From Alteribacter lacisalsi (lineage in GTDB: Bacteria > Bacillota > Bacilli > Bacillales > Salisediminibacteriaceae), in contig NZ_PDOF01000001.1 in the NCBI RefSeq assembly GCF_003226345.1, forward strand, positions 682,001-746,000: 64,000 nt of DNA. Direction: 5' to 3'. The notes under the pieces are model-generated. The model saw only the letters and a list, made by a program, of their open reading frames with translations. It had not been told where the DNA came from and did no database searches. The position numbers and the translations under genes were made by a program. Position 1 is the stretch's first letter. Each line of letters starts with the position of its first letter. Shown here in pieces: positions 40,317-48,367 of this stretch.

Positions 40317-42452
40317 ATGCCGGTCATTTTAGCCGAAAAACCAAGCCAGGCGAAAGCCTACGCTGATGCGTTCAGCAGCGTAAAAAAGGAACAGGGTTTT
40401 TTTACGATTCCTTCCTGCAGCATTTTTCCCCAGGGAGCAGTACTTACCTGGGGCATCGGGCACCTGGTGGAACTGAAGGATCCCCATGAATATGAGAGCG
40501 GATGGAAACGCTGGTCCCTTGAGAAGCTTCCGATCATTCCCGACCGTTTTGAATTTAAACCCACTGCGAGAACGCGTAAGCAGTTCAGCATCGTTAAAAA
40601 ACTTCTGAAGGAAGCAGATGAAATTATTGTAGCAACAGACTGCGATCGGGAAGGGGAAAACATCGCAAGAAGTATTATCGAGCAGGCCGGTGCTTCAGCC
40701 AAACCGACCAGGCGTCTCTGGATTAACAGTCTTGAAGTGGACGAAGTGAGAAAGGGCTTTGCCAATCTAAAGCCGGGGGACCGTTATCTGCCGCTGTATG
40801 CCGAAGCCCAGGCCCGCCAGGTGAGCGATTGGCTTGTGGGGATCAATGCCAGCCGGCTGTACACTTTGCTCATCCAGAAAAAAGGAGCCCGGGATGTGTT
40901 CAGTGTCGGCCGGGTGCAGACACCGACCTTGAAGCTCATCCGTGACCGGGAAGTGGAAATTGAGAATTTTAAACCTGAGCCGTTCTATGAAATTGAAGGC
41001 CATTTCAAAACGGAGGCAGGCAGCTACAAAGGGAAAGTAAAGGGACGTTTTAAAACGAAGGACGACGTTCGTGAACTCCTGAAAAAGCATACCGTGCCGC
41101 TTGATGGCACCGGAACTGTTAAAAAGGTGGCTGACCAGCTGAAACGGCAGAAACCACCGAAGCTTCACTCCCTGTCTACACTTCAGACAGCAATGAACAA
41201 GAAGTATAAATACAGCCCGTCTAAAACGCTGAAAATTGTTCAGAGTTTATATGATCAGCCGCTTAAACTTGTCACGTATCCTCGTACGGACACTCAGCAC
41301 ATTACCGAGAGCGAATTTAAGTATCTGAGGAACAATCTGGATGGATACAAAAGGCTCGCCGGTGCGGGCTTTGAACCAGCTTCACTTGCACCGGACAAGC
41401 GGTATGTTGACGGTTCAAAGGTACAGGAGCACCACGCAATCATCCCGACGAAAAAAGTGCCTGACGCAGGGACTGTCCAGGGCCTCCGAAGCGACCAGCG
41501 CAATGTTTACATGGAAATTGTCAACAGTATGCTGGCCATGTTTCACAGAGACCATACGTATCTGGAAACGACGATTACCACTGCCGTCAGTACGCTCGAC
41601 TTTTTTACAAAAGGACGGGTGGAAAAAGATCGCGGCTGGAAAGAGCTGTTCTTTAAAAAGTCACAGGAACAGGAAGTTCTCCTTCCTCCTGTTAAAGAAG
41701 GGATGGAGGCGAAGGCGAGAGTTTCGGGACGGGAAGACGAAACGAAGCCGCCGAAGCCGTATACCGCCGGTCAGCTTATTAATATGATGAAAACGTGCGG
41801 CCAGATGATCGACGATGACGACGAGGCAAAGGAAACACTCAAGGAGGTAGAGGGCCTCGGAACAGAAGCGACCCGCAGTAGTATCATCGACACGCTGATT
41901 AAGCAGAATTACATTACTGTGACGAAGAATATTGTTGCCGTAACGGAAAAAGGGAAGCTCCTGTGTGAAGCGGTTGATGGCACGCTCCTGTCAAAGCCTG
42001 CGATGACAGCCAAGTGGGAATTGTATTTAAAAACGATCGGCCAGGGAGTGGGCAGGAAAGAGGCGTTTATTGAGAATACAGTCGCTTTTACAACGAAGGT
42101 TGTGGCTGACGCCGGCGCTGTTGTTGATAAACTGACCGTAAAGGCTGAAGTGACCGGAAGCGGCGGGAAGGATCGAGCCGGCGGTGCGATCGCCCGCTGT
42201 CCCGCATGCAAAAAAGGCCTGATCATGGATAAAAACAGAGTCTACGGCTGCAGTGAGTATAAAGCGGGGTGTAAACAGATTTTCCCTAAAAAAATTCTTG
42301 GGAAAACCCTCTCACAGTCAACGATTAAAGCGCTTTGTGAAAAAGGAAAAACCCGTAAACTGAAGGGATTCAAAGGGAAAAAGACGTTTGACGCTACCCT
42401 TGAGTTGAAGGACGGGGAAGTGAAATTCGCCTTTGGAGAAAAGGCAAAATAG
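40317..42452 (+). CDS. topB: DNA topoisomerase III (type IA)
   Basis: The 711-residue protein is a full-length type IA topoisomerase of the TopB class. The TOPRIM domain opens LAEKPSQAKAYADAF and has acidic DCDREGE near residue 105. The active tyrosine is Tyr321 in LVTYPRTDTQH. A C-terminal zinc ribbon near residues 625-650 (CPACKKGLIMDKN..C..YKAGC) follows. It relaxes negative supercoils and decatenates DNA. The ATG has GAGAGGAGG upstream. It is monocistronic; the stress gene downstream has its own likely promoter. Confidence 0.95.
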   Translation: MPVILAEKPSQAKAYADAFSSVKKEQGFFTIPSCSIFPQGAVLTWGIGHLVELKDPHEYESGWKRWSLEKLPIIPDRFEFKPTARTRKQFSIVKKLLKEADEIIVATDCDREGENIARSIIEQAGASAKPTRRLWINSLEVDEVRKGFANLKPGDRYLPLYAEAQARQVSDWLVGINASRLYTLLIQKKGARDVFSVGRVQTPTLKLIRDREVEIENFKPEPFYEIEGHFKTEAGSYKGKVKGRFKTKDDVRELLKKHTVPLDGTGTVKKVADQLKRQKPPKLHSLSTLQTAMNKKYKYSPSKTLKIVQSLYDQPLKLVTYPRTDTQHITESEFKYLRNNLDGYKRLAGAGFEPASLAPDKRYVDGSKVQEHHAIIPTKKVPDAGTVQGLRSDQRNVYMEIVNSMLAMFHRDHTYLETTITTAVSTLDFFTKGRVEKDRGWKELFFKKSQEQEVLLPPVKEGMEAKARVSGREDETKPPKPYTAGQLINMMKTCGQMIDDDDEAKETLKEVEGLGTEATRSSIIDTLIKQNYITVTKNIVAVTEKGKLLCEAVDGTLLSKPAMTAKWELYLKTIGQGVGRKEAFIENTVAFTTKVVADAGAVVDKLTVKAEVTGSGGKDRAGGAIARCPACKKGLIMDKNRVYGCSEYKAGCKQIFPKKILGKTLSQSTIKALCEKGKTRKLKGFKGKKTFDATLELKDGEVKFAFGEKAK

Positions 42453-42475
42453 CTTTCTCTGGGTCTGTTGACCCG

Positions 42476-42500
42476 GTTTTGGATTCGGATGAAAGGGAAC
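42476..42500 (+). promoter_or_regulatory. SigB-like promoter of the stress protein gene
   Basis: GTTTTG (42476-42481), 13 bases, GGGAAC (42495-42500) resembles the SigB consensus GTTTAA-N12-15-GGGTAT, matching mainly GTTT and GGG. It lies 26 bases before the start codon. Confidence 0.4.
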
Positions 42501-42525
42501 TTGTCCAAGTGAGGAGGCGATACAC

Positions 42526-42870
42526 ATGCAACCTGATTTTAAACTTTTTGAAAATGACCAGAAAGCATTTGACTCAGTTGAAAAACTCAAGCGCAGCGGG
42601 GTGGATACAGACAACATTTACGTCCTTTCCCACGACAAGGATCACACAAAGCGCGTAAAAAAAGAAACAGAAGCAGAAAAAATTGGAGTCAGTGAAACCG
42701 GACTCGGTACGGCGACGAAAAACGTTTTCCGGAAAACCGGTGACGCCCTGCGCTCCAAAATGAATGAAATCGGCATAGATAAACCGAAAGCAGGTGAGCT
42801 CGAAGAGGAACTTGACGAAGGCAAGGTGCTTGTCATCGTTACCAATCAGGAAGAAAAGGTCAAATTTTAG
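42526..42870 (+). CDS. General stress protein 17M-like domain protein (YflT family)
   Basis: The 114-residue soluble acidic/basic protein matches the GspM/YflT family: FENDQKAFDSVEKLKRSGVDTDNIYVLSHDKDHTKRV, then KAGELEEELDEGKVLVIV at the C-terminus. In Bacillus these are SigB-controlled heat/salt/ethanol stress proteins of unknown mechanism. A partner of the same family lies at 56416-56826, and both have a SigB-like promoter. The ribosome site GAGGAGG is well spaced. A terminator follows. Confidence 0.85.
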   Translation: MQPDFKLFENDQKAFDSVEKLKRSGVDTDNIYVLSHDKDHTKRVKKETEAEKIGVSETGLGTATKNVFRKTGDALRSKMNEIGIDKPKAGELEEELDEGKVLVIVTNQEEKVKF

Positions 42871-42881
42871 CAAGAACGATG

Positions 42882-42910
42882 AAGAGCGGCTTAATGAGCC
42901 GCTCTTTTTA
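42882..42910 (+). terminator. Terminator of the stress protein gene
   Basis: AAGAGCGGCT / AGCCGCTCTT perfect stem with a five-base loop and a T run. Confidence 0.88.
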
Positions 42911-43007
42911 TGTTTTGAGACATTGCCGATACCTTCGCCCCTGTTTATCATTTTACAGCCTTTTCGTGGTACAATTCTTTGCAGAAGTACGGCAGAGGGG
43001 TGATTAG

Positions 43008-43241
43008 ATGCTGAGTAAGGTTAATATGGTTTTAGCTGCTGTGATTATGGGGCTGTTTCTGTACCGGTTTGTTGACCCGGATGCAGCATGGCGCGGTGCC
43101 GCCTTTACCTACCTGGTTCCTGTGGCACTGCTTATGTTCGGAATTGAAGGGGTCAGGGAAAACAGGAAAGTCAGCGGCAGTCTGTTCGTAATTGCAGGGA
43201 CATTCCTTTTTATCTGGAATGCGGTAAGGTTATTTACTTAA
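43008..43241 (+). CDS. Small three-helix membrane protein, unknown
   Basis: The 77-residue protein has three hydrophobic segments (about 5-22, 31-46, 56-74) and a short basic loop GVRENRKVSG. GAGGGGTGA precedes the ATG by six bases. A TG-extended -10 (TGGTACAAT, 42967-42975) lies upstream. It looks like DUF3953-type small Bacillus membrane proteins but I am not sure. No partner. Confidence 0.55.
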   Translation: MLSKVNMVLAAVIMGLFLYRFVDPDAAWRGAAFTYLVPVALLMFGIEGVRENRKVSGSLFVIAGTFLFIWNAVRLFT

Positions 43242-43309
43242 GGATTGTAGCCGGGACACAAGTAAAGTGTCTGGATGAAAATGAGAACAAAAAGATGACT
43301 AGCTGAGGA

Positions 43310-43365
43310 AAGAAACGCCGACTCCTGCGGGAAGCGGCGTATTTTTCTTGATCGTCCCAGCCTCT
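43310..43365. repeat. Possible fragment of the MITE-like repeat
   Basis: GCCGACTCCTGCGGGAAGCGG resembles the repeat cores (TCCTGCGGGAACAGC in copy B). Only about 20 bases fit, so this could be a remnant or a simple hairpin (GCCG / CGGC). Confidence 0.3.
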
Positions 43366-43469
43366 TATTTTCAGCCTTAAATAATTTTCTGATTTTTTAA
43401 ATAAATCACGAAACCTTTCGAACCGTTGTTCGTATATATTGGAGAGGTCAGGAAACAGGAGGCTGAACA

Positions 43470-43607
43470 ATGACGAAAAAACCGAATTCAAACAGCAGAG
43501 ATACAGGCAAGCCGTCAGAAATGGATCAACTTGAGTGGCAGCGGAAAGTGATTCGCGAGGAACTGATTGAAGACCGGCCTGTAAAGAAGACAGATAAAGC
43601 ACAGTAA
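43470..43607 (+). CDS. Small charged protein (45 aa)
   Basis: The ATG at 43470 has ACAGGAGG seven bases upstream. The product, MTKKPNSNSRDTGKPSEMDQ and then LEWQRKVIREELIEDRPVKK, is fully hydrophilic and helical in its second half. It starts an operon: the next gene begins 15 bases after its stop with its own strong site. No family recognised. Confidence 0.6.
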   Translation: MTKKPNSNSRDTGKPSEMDQLEWQRKVIREELIEDRPVKKTDKAQ

Positions 43608-43622
43608 CAGGAGGAACACAAA

Positions 43623-44345
43623 GTGGGCAGAAACCAGTACATCGGCCTCGCGGTCATTATCATGCTGGTCGCGGCGGCCGGGTTCTTTTTCCGGGAGGAG
43701 CAGGCTGAGGAAGCCGGAGTCGAAGAAGAACTGGAACAATACATAGGGTTGATTGATGAGTTTGAAGGGGAAATCATGGAATTGGAACGAGAACTTTCCC
43801 GCGAAACTGCTGAACGTTCCATGGCAGAGAGGGAAACTGAACGGGCACACAGAGGCTTGTTTGAGCATTACCGAACCGTGCTGGACAATGAAGGAGCACG
43901 GTTTTTTCTAGGTAGTTCTCAAGATGACGAGGCACGAATCGACGTCCGGAACATGACCCATCAATTTTTTGAAGTGGTATTTGAAAACGAACGAGGACTT
44001 CATTTAATTGTAATGGAGGCCGGAATGCCGGGGACAGCACAGGTGAATTATGATTCACTGTCAGAGGAGGAAGTTACTGGTATCAGTCTCGCCCGGGGAG
44101 GCCTGGTCTTTTCAACAGGTGTCCTTGAGAATGATGAAGTCACAAATTTGCAAATCGAATTTGATGGCACTCTCTACGAAGGAACCATACTTGAATCAGA
44201 AAAAAGAAGAATCTGGTATGGTCTGCAGGAGTATGATGGAGACGCACCAGAGGCTATTCGACTGCGAGGTTTTGATGCGAATTATGCGCCTGCCTATGGT
44301 GAAGTGATTGAGGTTGATTCGATCAATGATGGGGAAGGACTTTAA
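43623..44345 (+). CDS. Membrane-anchored coiled-coil protein, unknown
   Basis: The 240-residue protein starts at a GTG with CAGGAGG upstream. Residues 6-23 form a membrane anchor (YIGLAVIIMLVAAAGFFF). Residues about 28-80 are a Glu-rich coiled coil (EEELEQYIGLIDEFEGEIMELERELSRETAER). The remaining ~150 residues form a beta-rich extracellular domain. I recognise no family. It is co-transcribed with the small charged gene and ends in a terminator. Confidence 0.65.
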   Translation: MGRNQYIGLAVIIMLVAAAGFFFREEQAEEAGVEEELEQYIGLIDEFEGEIMELERELSRETAERSMAERETERAHRGLFEHYRTVLDNEGARFFLGSSQDDEARIDVRNMTHQFFEVVFENERGLHLIVMEAGMPGTAQVNYDSLSEEEVTGISLARGGLVFSTGVLENDEVTNLQIEFDGTLYEGTILESEKRRIWYGLQEYDGDAPEAIRLRGFDANYAPAYGEVIEVDSINDGEGL

Positions 44346-44356
44346 TAGTGAAAGGA

Positions 44357-44390
44357 AAGGGAACGTGACAGGGCATCACGTTCCCTTGTG
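44357..44390 (+). terminator. Terminator overlapping the convergent VOC stop codon
   Basis: AAGGGAACGTGA / TCACGTTCCCTT perfect 12-bp stem. The opposite gene's stop codon lies in its right arm. Confidence 0.85.
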
Positions 44391-44792
44391 TGTTACCGGC
44401 GGAGCGACAAGCTCCACCTTGATCCGGTCCGGGTCTTCAAAATAGACGGCATAATACTCGTCGCCTCCGGCAAACGGGTGCCGGTCTGGATAAAGAATGC
44501 TGACACCCTGGTCCCGCAGCCGTGATGTGATTTCATCCACTTGGTCACGGTTCCGTCCGTGAAAGGCAAGATGGTTAAGTCCAGTTCGGCAGCGGTGATA
44601 AGGCACATCAAGAAAACGCTCTTCGGTCTGCACAAACACGAGATACGTATCCCCGAGGCGCCAGCTCTGGCCGCTGTCCCATTTCTGAAATGGCTCATAG
44701 CCGAGATCCTCAAGAAACCAGCCCCAGAATTTTGTGGAGCGGTCCAGGTCAGATACGTACAGCTCAATATGATGCACCATCCCCGCAGTCAA
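44376..44792 (-). CDS. VOC (glyoxalase-fold) family protein
   Basis: The 138-residue protein has the two beta-alpha-beta-beta-beta units of the VOC fold: MVHHIELYVSDLDRSTKFWGWFL, then LNHLAFHGRNRDQVDEI, and the ending YYAVYFEDPDRIKVELVAP. Metal-ligand candidates are the first His, His in LNHLAF and Glu in VELV. Likely a lyase, dioxygenase or resistance protein; the substrate is unknown. The TTG start overlaps the upstream DinB stop as TTGA, with GGGAG seven bases before it, so the pair is translationally coupled. Confidence 0.85.
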   Translation of the reverse strand: MTAGMVHHIELYVSDLDRSTKFWGWFLEDLGYEPFQKWDSGQSWRLGDTYLVFVQTEERFLDVPYHRCRTGLNHLAFHGRNRDQVDEITSRLRDQGVSILYPDRHPFAGGDEYYAVYFEDPDRIKVELVAPPVTHKGT

Positions 44793-45259
44793 GATTCGTA
44801 CTCCCGGAAAACAAGATCGGTAGAGACCGGCTTCAGTCCCATATCCCGAGCCCAGACAGAAATCTGCCCGATATGATGAACTTCATGCGTAATAATGTGA
44901 CGGACGACCTTGCCGTGGGAAAGGGAAATGGTCTCGCCGTTTCTCCGTGTTCTCTCGAGCGTGCGACCGGGTTCAAAAGAGGACATAAAGACCTTCGTCT
45001 TCGCTTTTATTTCTTCAGAGTAGGTCTTTACTTCAACAAGTGTTTTCACCTCACGCATCTGCCGGGCAGGAACGGGTTTGTTCTGCATCAGGCAGACCCA
45101 CAATTCCTCGCAGCTGATTACATGAAAGAGATTATGTAAGATCGAATTCATGCCCCCATTCCTGTGTTTTGTAAGTTCCTCCGGAGGCAGCTGTTCGCAC
45201 CACCTGAACCAGTCTTCACGAACCTGCCAGTTGTACATGAATAAATCAATCAGCGTCAT
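44789..45259 (-). CDS. DinB-family protein
   Basis: The ATG at 45259 has GAAAGGAA just upstream; the GTG at 45262 is alternative. The 156-residue helical protein carries the DinB histidines in LHNLFHVISCEELW and in THEVHHIGQISVWARDMG. Family members bind a metal and some transfer bacillithiol or other thiols. Its stop overlaps the VOC gene's TTG start, as the other DinB gene in this window overlaps a TPR gene. Function unknown. Confidence 0.85.
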   Translation of the reverse strand: MTLIDLFMYNWQVREDWFRWCEQLPPEELTKHRNGGMNSILHNLFHVISCEELWVCLMQNKPVPARQMREVKTLVEVKTYSEEIKAKTKVFMSSFEPGRTLERTRRNGETISLSHGKVVRHIITHEVHHIGQISVWARDMGLKPVSTDLVFREYES

Positions 45260-45343
45260 CACTTCCTTTCTGTGTCTGGTTCTATCTTATCACGGAAAGG
45301 TATGTAAAGAATGTCTGCAAACCTGCGGAAAGGAGTGGGAACA

Positions 45344-45529
45344 ATGAAGTTTCGCTTTTTTATTCTGGGTTCCATAACAACAATTTTACTGCTCACCTTA
45401 CTTGGCGCACTGGGTATGCCTACAGGTGCAGAAATGCTCACAATAGCATTTGGGGATCAGGCAGTCTGGGTTTATGCGGTTATGGCCGTTCTGCTTGCAG
45501 GTGCGATTTTTTTAGCTGTAAAAGGGTGA
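45344..45529 (+). CDS. Small two-helix membrane protein, unknown
   Basis: The ATG at 45344 with GAAAGGAG upstream gives 61 residues. Two hydrophobic segments (about 4-22 and 38-58) form a helical hairpin. The earlier frame start at 45311 lacks a site. No family recognised; alone. Confidence 0.55.
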   Translation: MKFRFFILGSITTILLLTLLGALGMPTGAEMLTIAFGDQAVWVYAVMAVLLAGAIFLAVKG

Positions 45530-45656
45530 AGTTGGAGAGATAGAAGGAAGAGTGAAAAAGTATAAAAAGGAGGTACTCTGCTATTTCGGACATTTGACCG
45601 TGCTTTAGTGTTCAATCTTATGTAGTGCCGGAAGTCGCTTTCTTCCGGCCCGGTAT

Positions 45657-46418
45657 TTATTCCAGTCCTTCCAATGCTTCGAGCGTGAGCGTTGCGACCA
45701 CATCAAACCCGTTATTTTCCCCAAGCGGTTTAATGACGATTGCCCCCATGTCCGGGATCTCACCGAAGCCGATAGTGGGAGGGAAGCTGTGACCGATCAT
45801 AATCTGATTCGTGCCTTCCTCAGGCATCTGCTCGAGTTTCCCGCCAAACTGCTGAAGTGTCTGCAACTGTGCCTGCTGGTCAGTCGTGTAACTCAGATTA
45901 AACAGTTCCACCAGGAATGGATCAATTTCAATCATATCTTCACCGAAAGCCAGTACTGCTGTTTCCGTGTTTCGGCAGAAGGGACTTGTCAGCACAGGAT
46001 CGGCCACGGGAATACCAAGCTCGCGGATCGTGTCTCCAAACAGACGGGCCTGCTCCCGGCCATTATCGGAAAGATTCCGCTGTGTACTGCAGTCGTCGAA
46101 GTCGAGATCAGGCTGATCTTCACCAACGTCTGCTTCTGCATGGCGGACGTACAGGATATGCCCCCCTGCCTGGAGTTCAGTCAGAAGTGACCGGACTGCT
46201 GAGGAACGGACCGGCTGAGTGGACACCGGATAAAGAGCCCGGTAATAGTGTGACATCAGCTGAAAATAATGCTGCTGAATCGCATACTGGTGGTATTCGA
46301 TACTGTCCGGCTGCTGAATGAGCCGTAAGTTACGGGCATTTCTTGCCTGTGTCAGGAATTGGCGGGCAAGCTGGTCAGCCGCCTGGAGCTGCTGGCGGAC
46401 AAAGGCGTTACGATCCAA
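45657..46418 (-). CDS. Histidine phosphatase family protein (phosphoglycerate-mutase-like)
   Basis: The TTG at 46418 with GGAGGAG six bases upstream gives 253 residues. An N-terminal helical region of ~95 residues is followed by a histidine phosphatase domain: ILYVRHAEADVGEDQ has the catalytic RHxE, PVLTSPFCRNTETA is the second Arg region, and IMIGHSFPPTIGFGEIPDMG holds the second His. It likely removes phosphate from a small metabolite or protein. Substrate unknown. Monocistronic. Confidence 0.82.
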   Translation of the reverse strand: MDRNAFVRQQLQAADQLARQFLTQARNARNLRLIQQPDSIEYHQYAIQQHYFQLMSHYYRALYPVSTQPVRSSAVRSLLTELQAGGHILYVRHAEADVGEDQPDLDFDDCSTQRNLSDNGREQARLFGDTIRELGIPVADPVLTSPFCRNTETAVLAFGEDMIEIDPFLVELFNLSYTTDQQAQLQTLQQFGGKLEQMPEEGTNQIMIGHSFPPTIGFGEIPDMGAIVIKPLGENNGFDVVATLTLEALEGLE

Positions 46419-46518
46419 TGTATTCTCCTCCAATCAGGTGTTCAGACATTTCCAATGTATGTGAAAAGCCCGGAAGTGTTCTGATTTTAACTTTTATTGA
46501 AAGGAATTGATTTTAACG

Positions 46519-47037
46519 ATGAAACCAGAGTGGATAAAGTTTATGGAGATGAAAGGAAAGAACCTGCGGGCTCTGATGGCAAGCAGGATGATGATCTCAA
46601 ATAGAGAAGAAGTCTGGAGTTTTTTGTGTCCTGACCCGGTTATAGGCAGGGGCCTTTGGAACGAGGACAAGGGACTAATGGATGAGGAGGGTTATTGGCG
46701 TTTCGAATGGCGGGAAGATGAGGCAGGGAATGATCTGCTCATTCTCCATGAACAGGATACCCCGGCACCGCTCACTTTCGAAAAGGCTGATGTGCCTTCT
46801 CAAAAGCATGTCGTTTATTCATCGGATTATATTCCGAGAGGGGATGGAATAATCCAGAGTTTAAAGGGATACGGGTTTACTCGTAATGGAGAAAAAGAGT
46901 TGGTGAAGGTGGTGATTGCCATGGATAATGAGTGGATGACAATCATTCCTGCTCCAGGAGTAATAGATATTTTCATAACGGAATACCCTCCCGTTTTGGA
47001 AACGTATGATGAGCTGGTGTTTTCCTCCGATGAATGA
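46519..47037 (+). CDS. Hypothetical soluble protein
   Basis: The ATG at 46519 with AAGGAAT upstream gives 172 residues; the frame opens at 46507 with a weaker start. The protein is soluble with an acidic alpha/beta pattern (EEVWSFLCPDPVIGRGLWNE, YWRFEWREDEAGNDLLIL). I recognise no motif. It ends near a hairpin also used by the convergent gene. Confidence 0.5.
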   Translation: MKPEWIKFMEMKGKNLRALMASRMMISNREEVWSFLCPDPVIGRGLWNEDKGLMDEEGYWRFEWREDEAGNDLLILHEQDTPAPLTFEKADVPSQKHVVYSSDYIPRGDGIIQSLKGYGFTRNGEKELVKVVIAMDNEWMTIIPAPGVIDIFITEYPPVLETYDELVFSSDE

Positions 47038-47056
47038 GCACTGTGACTGAAAAAAA

Positions 47057-47090
47057 CCCAGCTCACTGTGAGCGGGCTTCTTTTTTGGCT
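47057..47090 (+). terminator. Terminator of the hypothetical gene
   Basis: CCAGCTCAC / GTGAGCGGG hairpin followed by TTCTTTTTT. Confidence 0.6.
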
Positions 47091-47497
47091 GCTTCGGCTT
47101 CCTTGACCCATGGGCTGAGGAAGCCCTGAAGTCCTGTATGGTAAACAAAAAAATTACCGAAAAACATGATCACTGCCGCAATAAAGGGGATCACCAGCCC
47201 CATCTCACCAGTTACTATGGTCATCACAATCAGACCAATCCCGGAAGCTGCTGCGATTAGAACGGATAAGACGCCAAGAACCATCAGAATGCACCAGGCA
47301 ATTTGGGTTTTTATAAACGTAAAGAGAAGAGGAATCAGGTATACGACTGCCATAATTCCGAGCGTCCACCACATGCCCTCTGTGCCGAGCAGGTTGGTGT
47401 TTTCCCCCACAGTTTGTCCGGATGCTGTGAAAATCAGTACGGCAAAAAAAACTGCGGAGAGAAAAAGATGAATTAAAAATGATTTGCGTTTTTCCAT
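47063..47497 (-). CDS. Four-helix membrane protein, unknown
   Basis: The ATG at 47497 with GAAAGGACG upstream gives 144 residues. Four hydrophobic segments (about 8-24, 44-60, 67-95, 102-125) and a charged C-terminus (WVKEAEAAKKEARSQ) are visible. No signature. It lies downstream of the TetR gene on the same strand, with about 130 bases between; co-transcription is possible but not shown. Confidence 0.6.
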   Translation of the reverse strand: MEKRKSFLIHLFLSAVFFAVLIFTASGQTVGENTNLLGTEGMWWTLGIMAVVYLIPLLFTFIKTQIAWCILMVLGVLSVLIAAASGIGLIVMTIVTGEMGLVIPFIAAVIMFFGNFFVYHTGLQGFLSPWVKEAEAAKKEARSQ

Positions 47498-47624
47498 ATT
47501 AGAACGTCCTTTCAATTCAACAGCTTCAGATCGATTGCTGCTTATTGTTAATAGATTATCCGCCTGCAGCGAAGCTTTTGTTTTATGAAATTGTTTTAGG
47601 ACTCACCCCAGGGAGGAAATCATG

Positions 47625-48215
47625 TTACTCCCTTTTTTCTCCGACGAGGCCGTAAAAGAAAATCTTCGTAATGTCTTCAGTCAGGGGAAGGACTTTCTCA
47701 TAAATCTCCTCTCTCTGCATCGCATCTTTCAAGATATTTATATAAAAAAGCACCGCCTCCATGGAAATGGACGGGTCAATGTAGCCTTTGCTCCGGCCTT
47801 CCTCAAGCAGAATGGAGAGGATTGGCATCGTTTTCTCTGCGTAAATCCGCTCAATGAGATTACCCTGATCCGCTGTGTATTCTCTCATCATGTACTGGTA
47901 GTATTCAGGATGAATCTGGATTGCCGTCTGTTTTTTATTGAAAATAAGCTGTTTGATTTTTTCTGGGAAAGGCAGGTCGCTGTCGACTGTCTCTTCAAAT
48001 TCACTCATCGCTTCGTCTACATAATAAAGGAAAGATTCGTAAATCAGTTTATGTTTATTTTCAAAGTAATTGTAAATTGTCACCTGTGAGACGCCTGCTT
48101 TTCTCGCAATCTCGGCAACAGACACCTTCTGTATGCCATGAGTCATGAACAGCCCATGGGCTGTTGTAAGGATATCTTTCTTTTTCTGTTCCCGGCGCTG
48201 CTGAAATCCATCCAT
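47625..48215 (-). CDS. TetR/AcrR-family transcriptional regulator
   Basis: The ATG at 48215 (AGAGGTGA upstream) gives 196 residues; a GTG at 48224 is alternative. The N-terminal HTH is ILTTAHGLFMTHGIQKVSVAEIARKAGVSQVTIYNYFENKHKLIYESFLYYV, a textbook TetR binding domain. The C-terminal helical domain binds an unknown inducer. It is divergent from an ABC exporter, and the intergenic region has a 10-bp inverted repeat over the exporter's -10, so it probably represses the exporter. Confidence 0.92.
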   Translation of the reverse strand: MDGFQQRREQKKKDILTTAHGLFMTHGIQKVSVAEIARKAGVSQVTIYNYFENKHKLIYESFLYYVDEAMSEFEETVDSDLPFPEKIKQLIFNKKQTAIQIHPEYYQYMMREYTADQGNLIERIYAEKTMPILSILLEEGRSKGYIDPSISMEAVLFYINILKDAMQREEIYEKVLPLTEDITKIFFYGLVGEKRE

Positions 48216-48268
48216 TTCGTTCACCTCTTGCTATATTTTACTTAAAGTTTTGTAATAAAACAATAAAA

Positions 48269-48320
48269 ATAGTTCATAAATCTATTGTATATTCGGATCT
48301 TAATGTATAATATGAACTAT
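48269..48320. promoter_or_regulatory. Divergent promoter with TetR-type inverted repeat
   Basis: ATAGTTCATA (48269-48278) and TATGAACTAT (48311-48320) are perfect 10-bp inverted arms, 32 bases apart. The right arm overlaps a TATAAT -10 (48306-48311) of the ABC exporter gene. Confidence 0.6.
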
Positions 48321-48367
48321 ATAAGTACAAATATTTCATAACTTATTCATTTTTGGGGGAGAAGCAG

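Noticed and set aside
43310-43365. Third full copy of the dispersed repeat
   Set aside because: Only about 20 bases resemble it, without the ends; kept only as a weak fragment.
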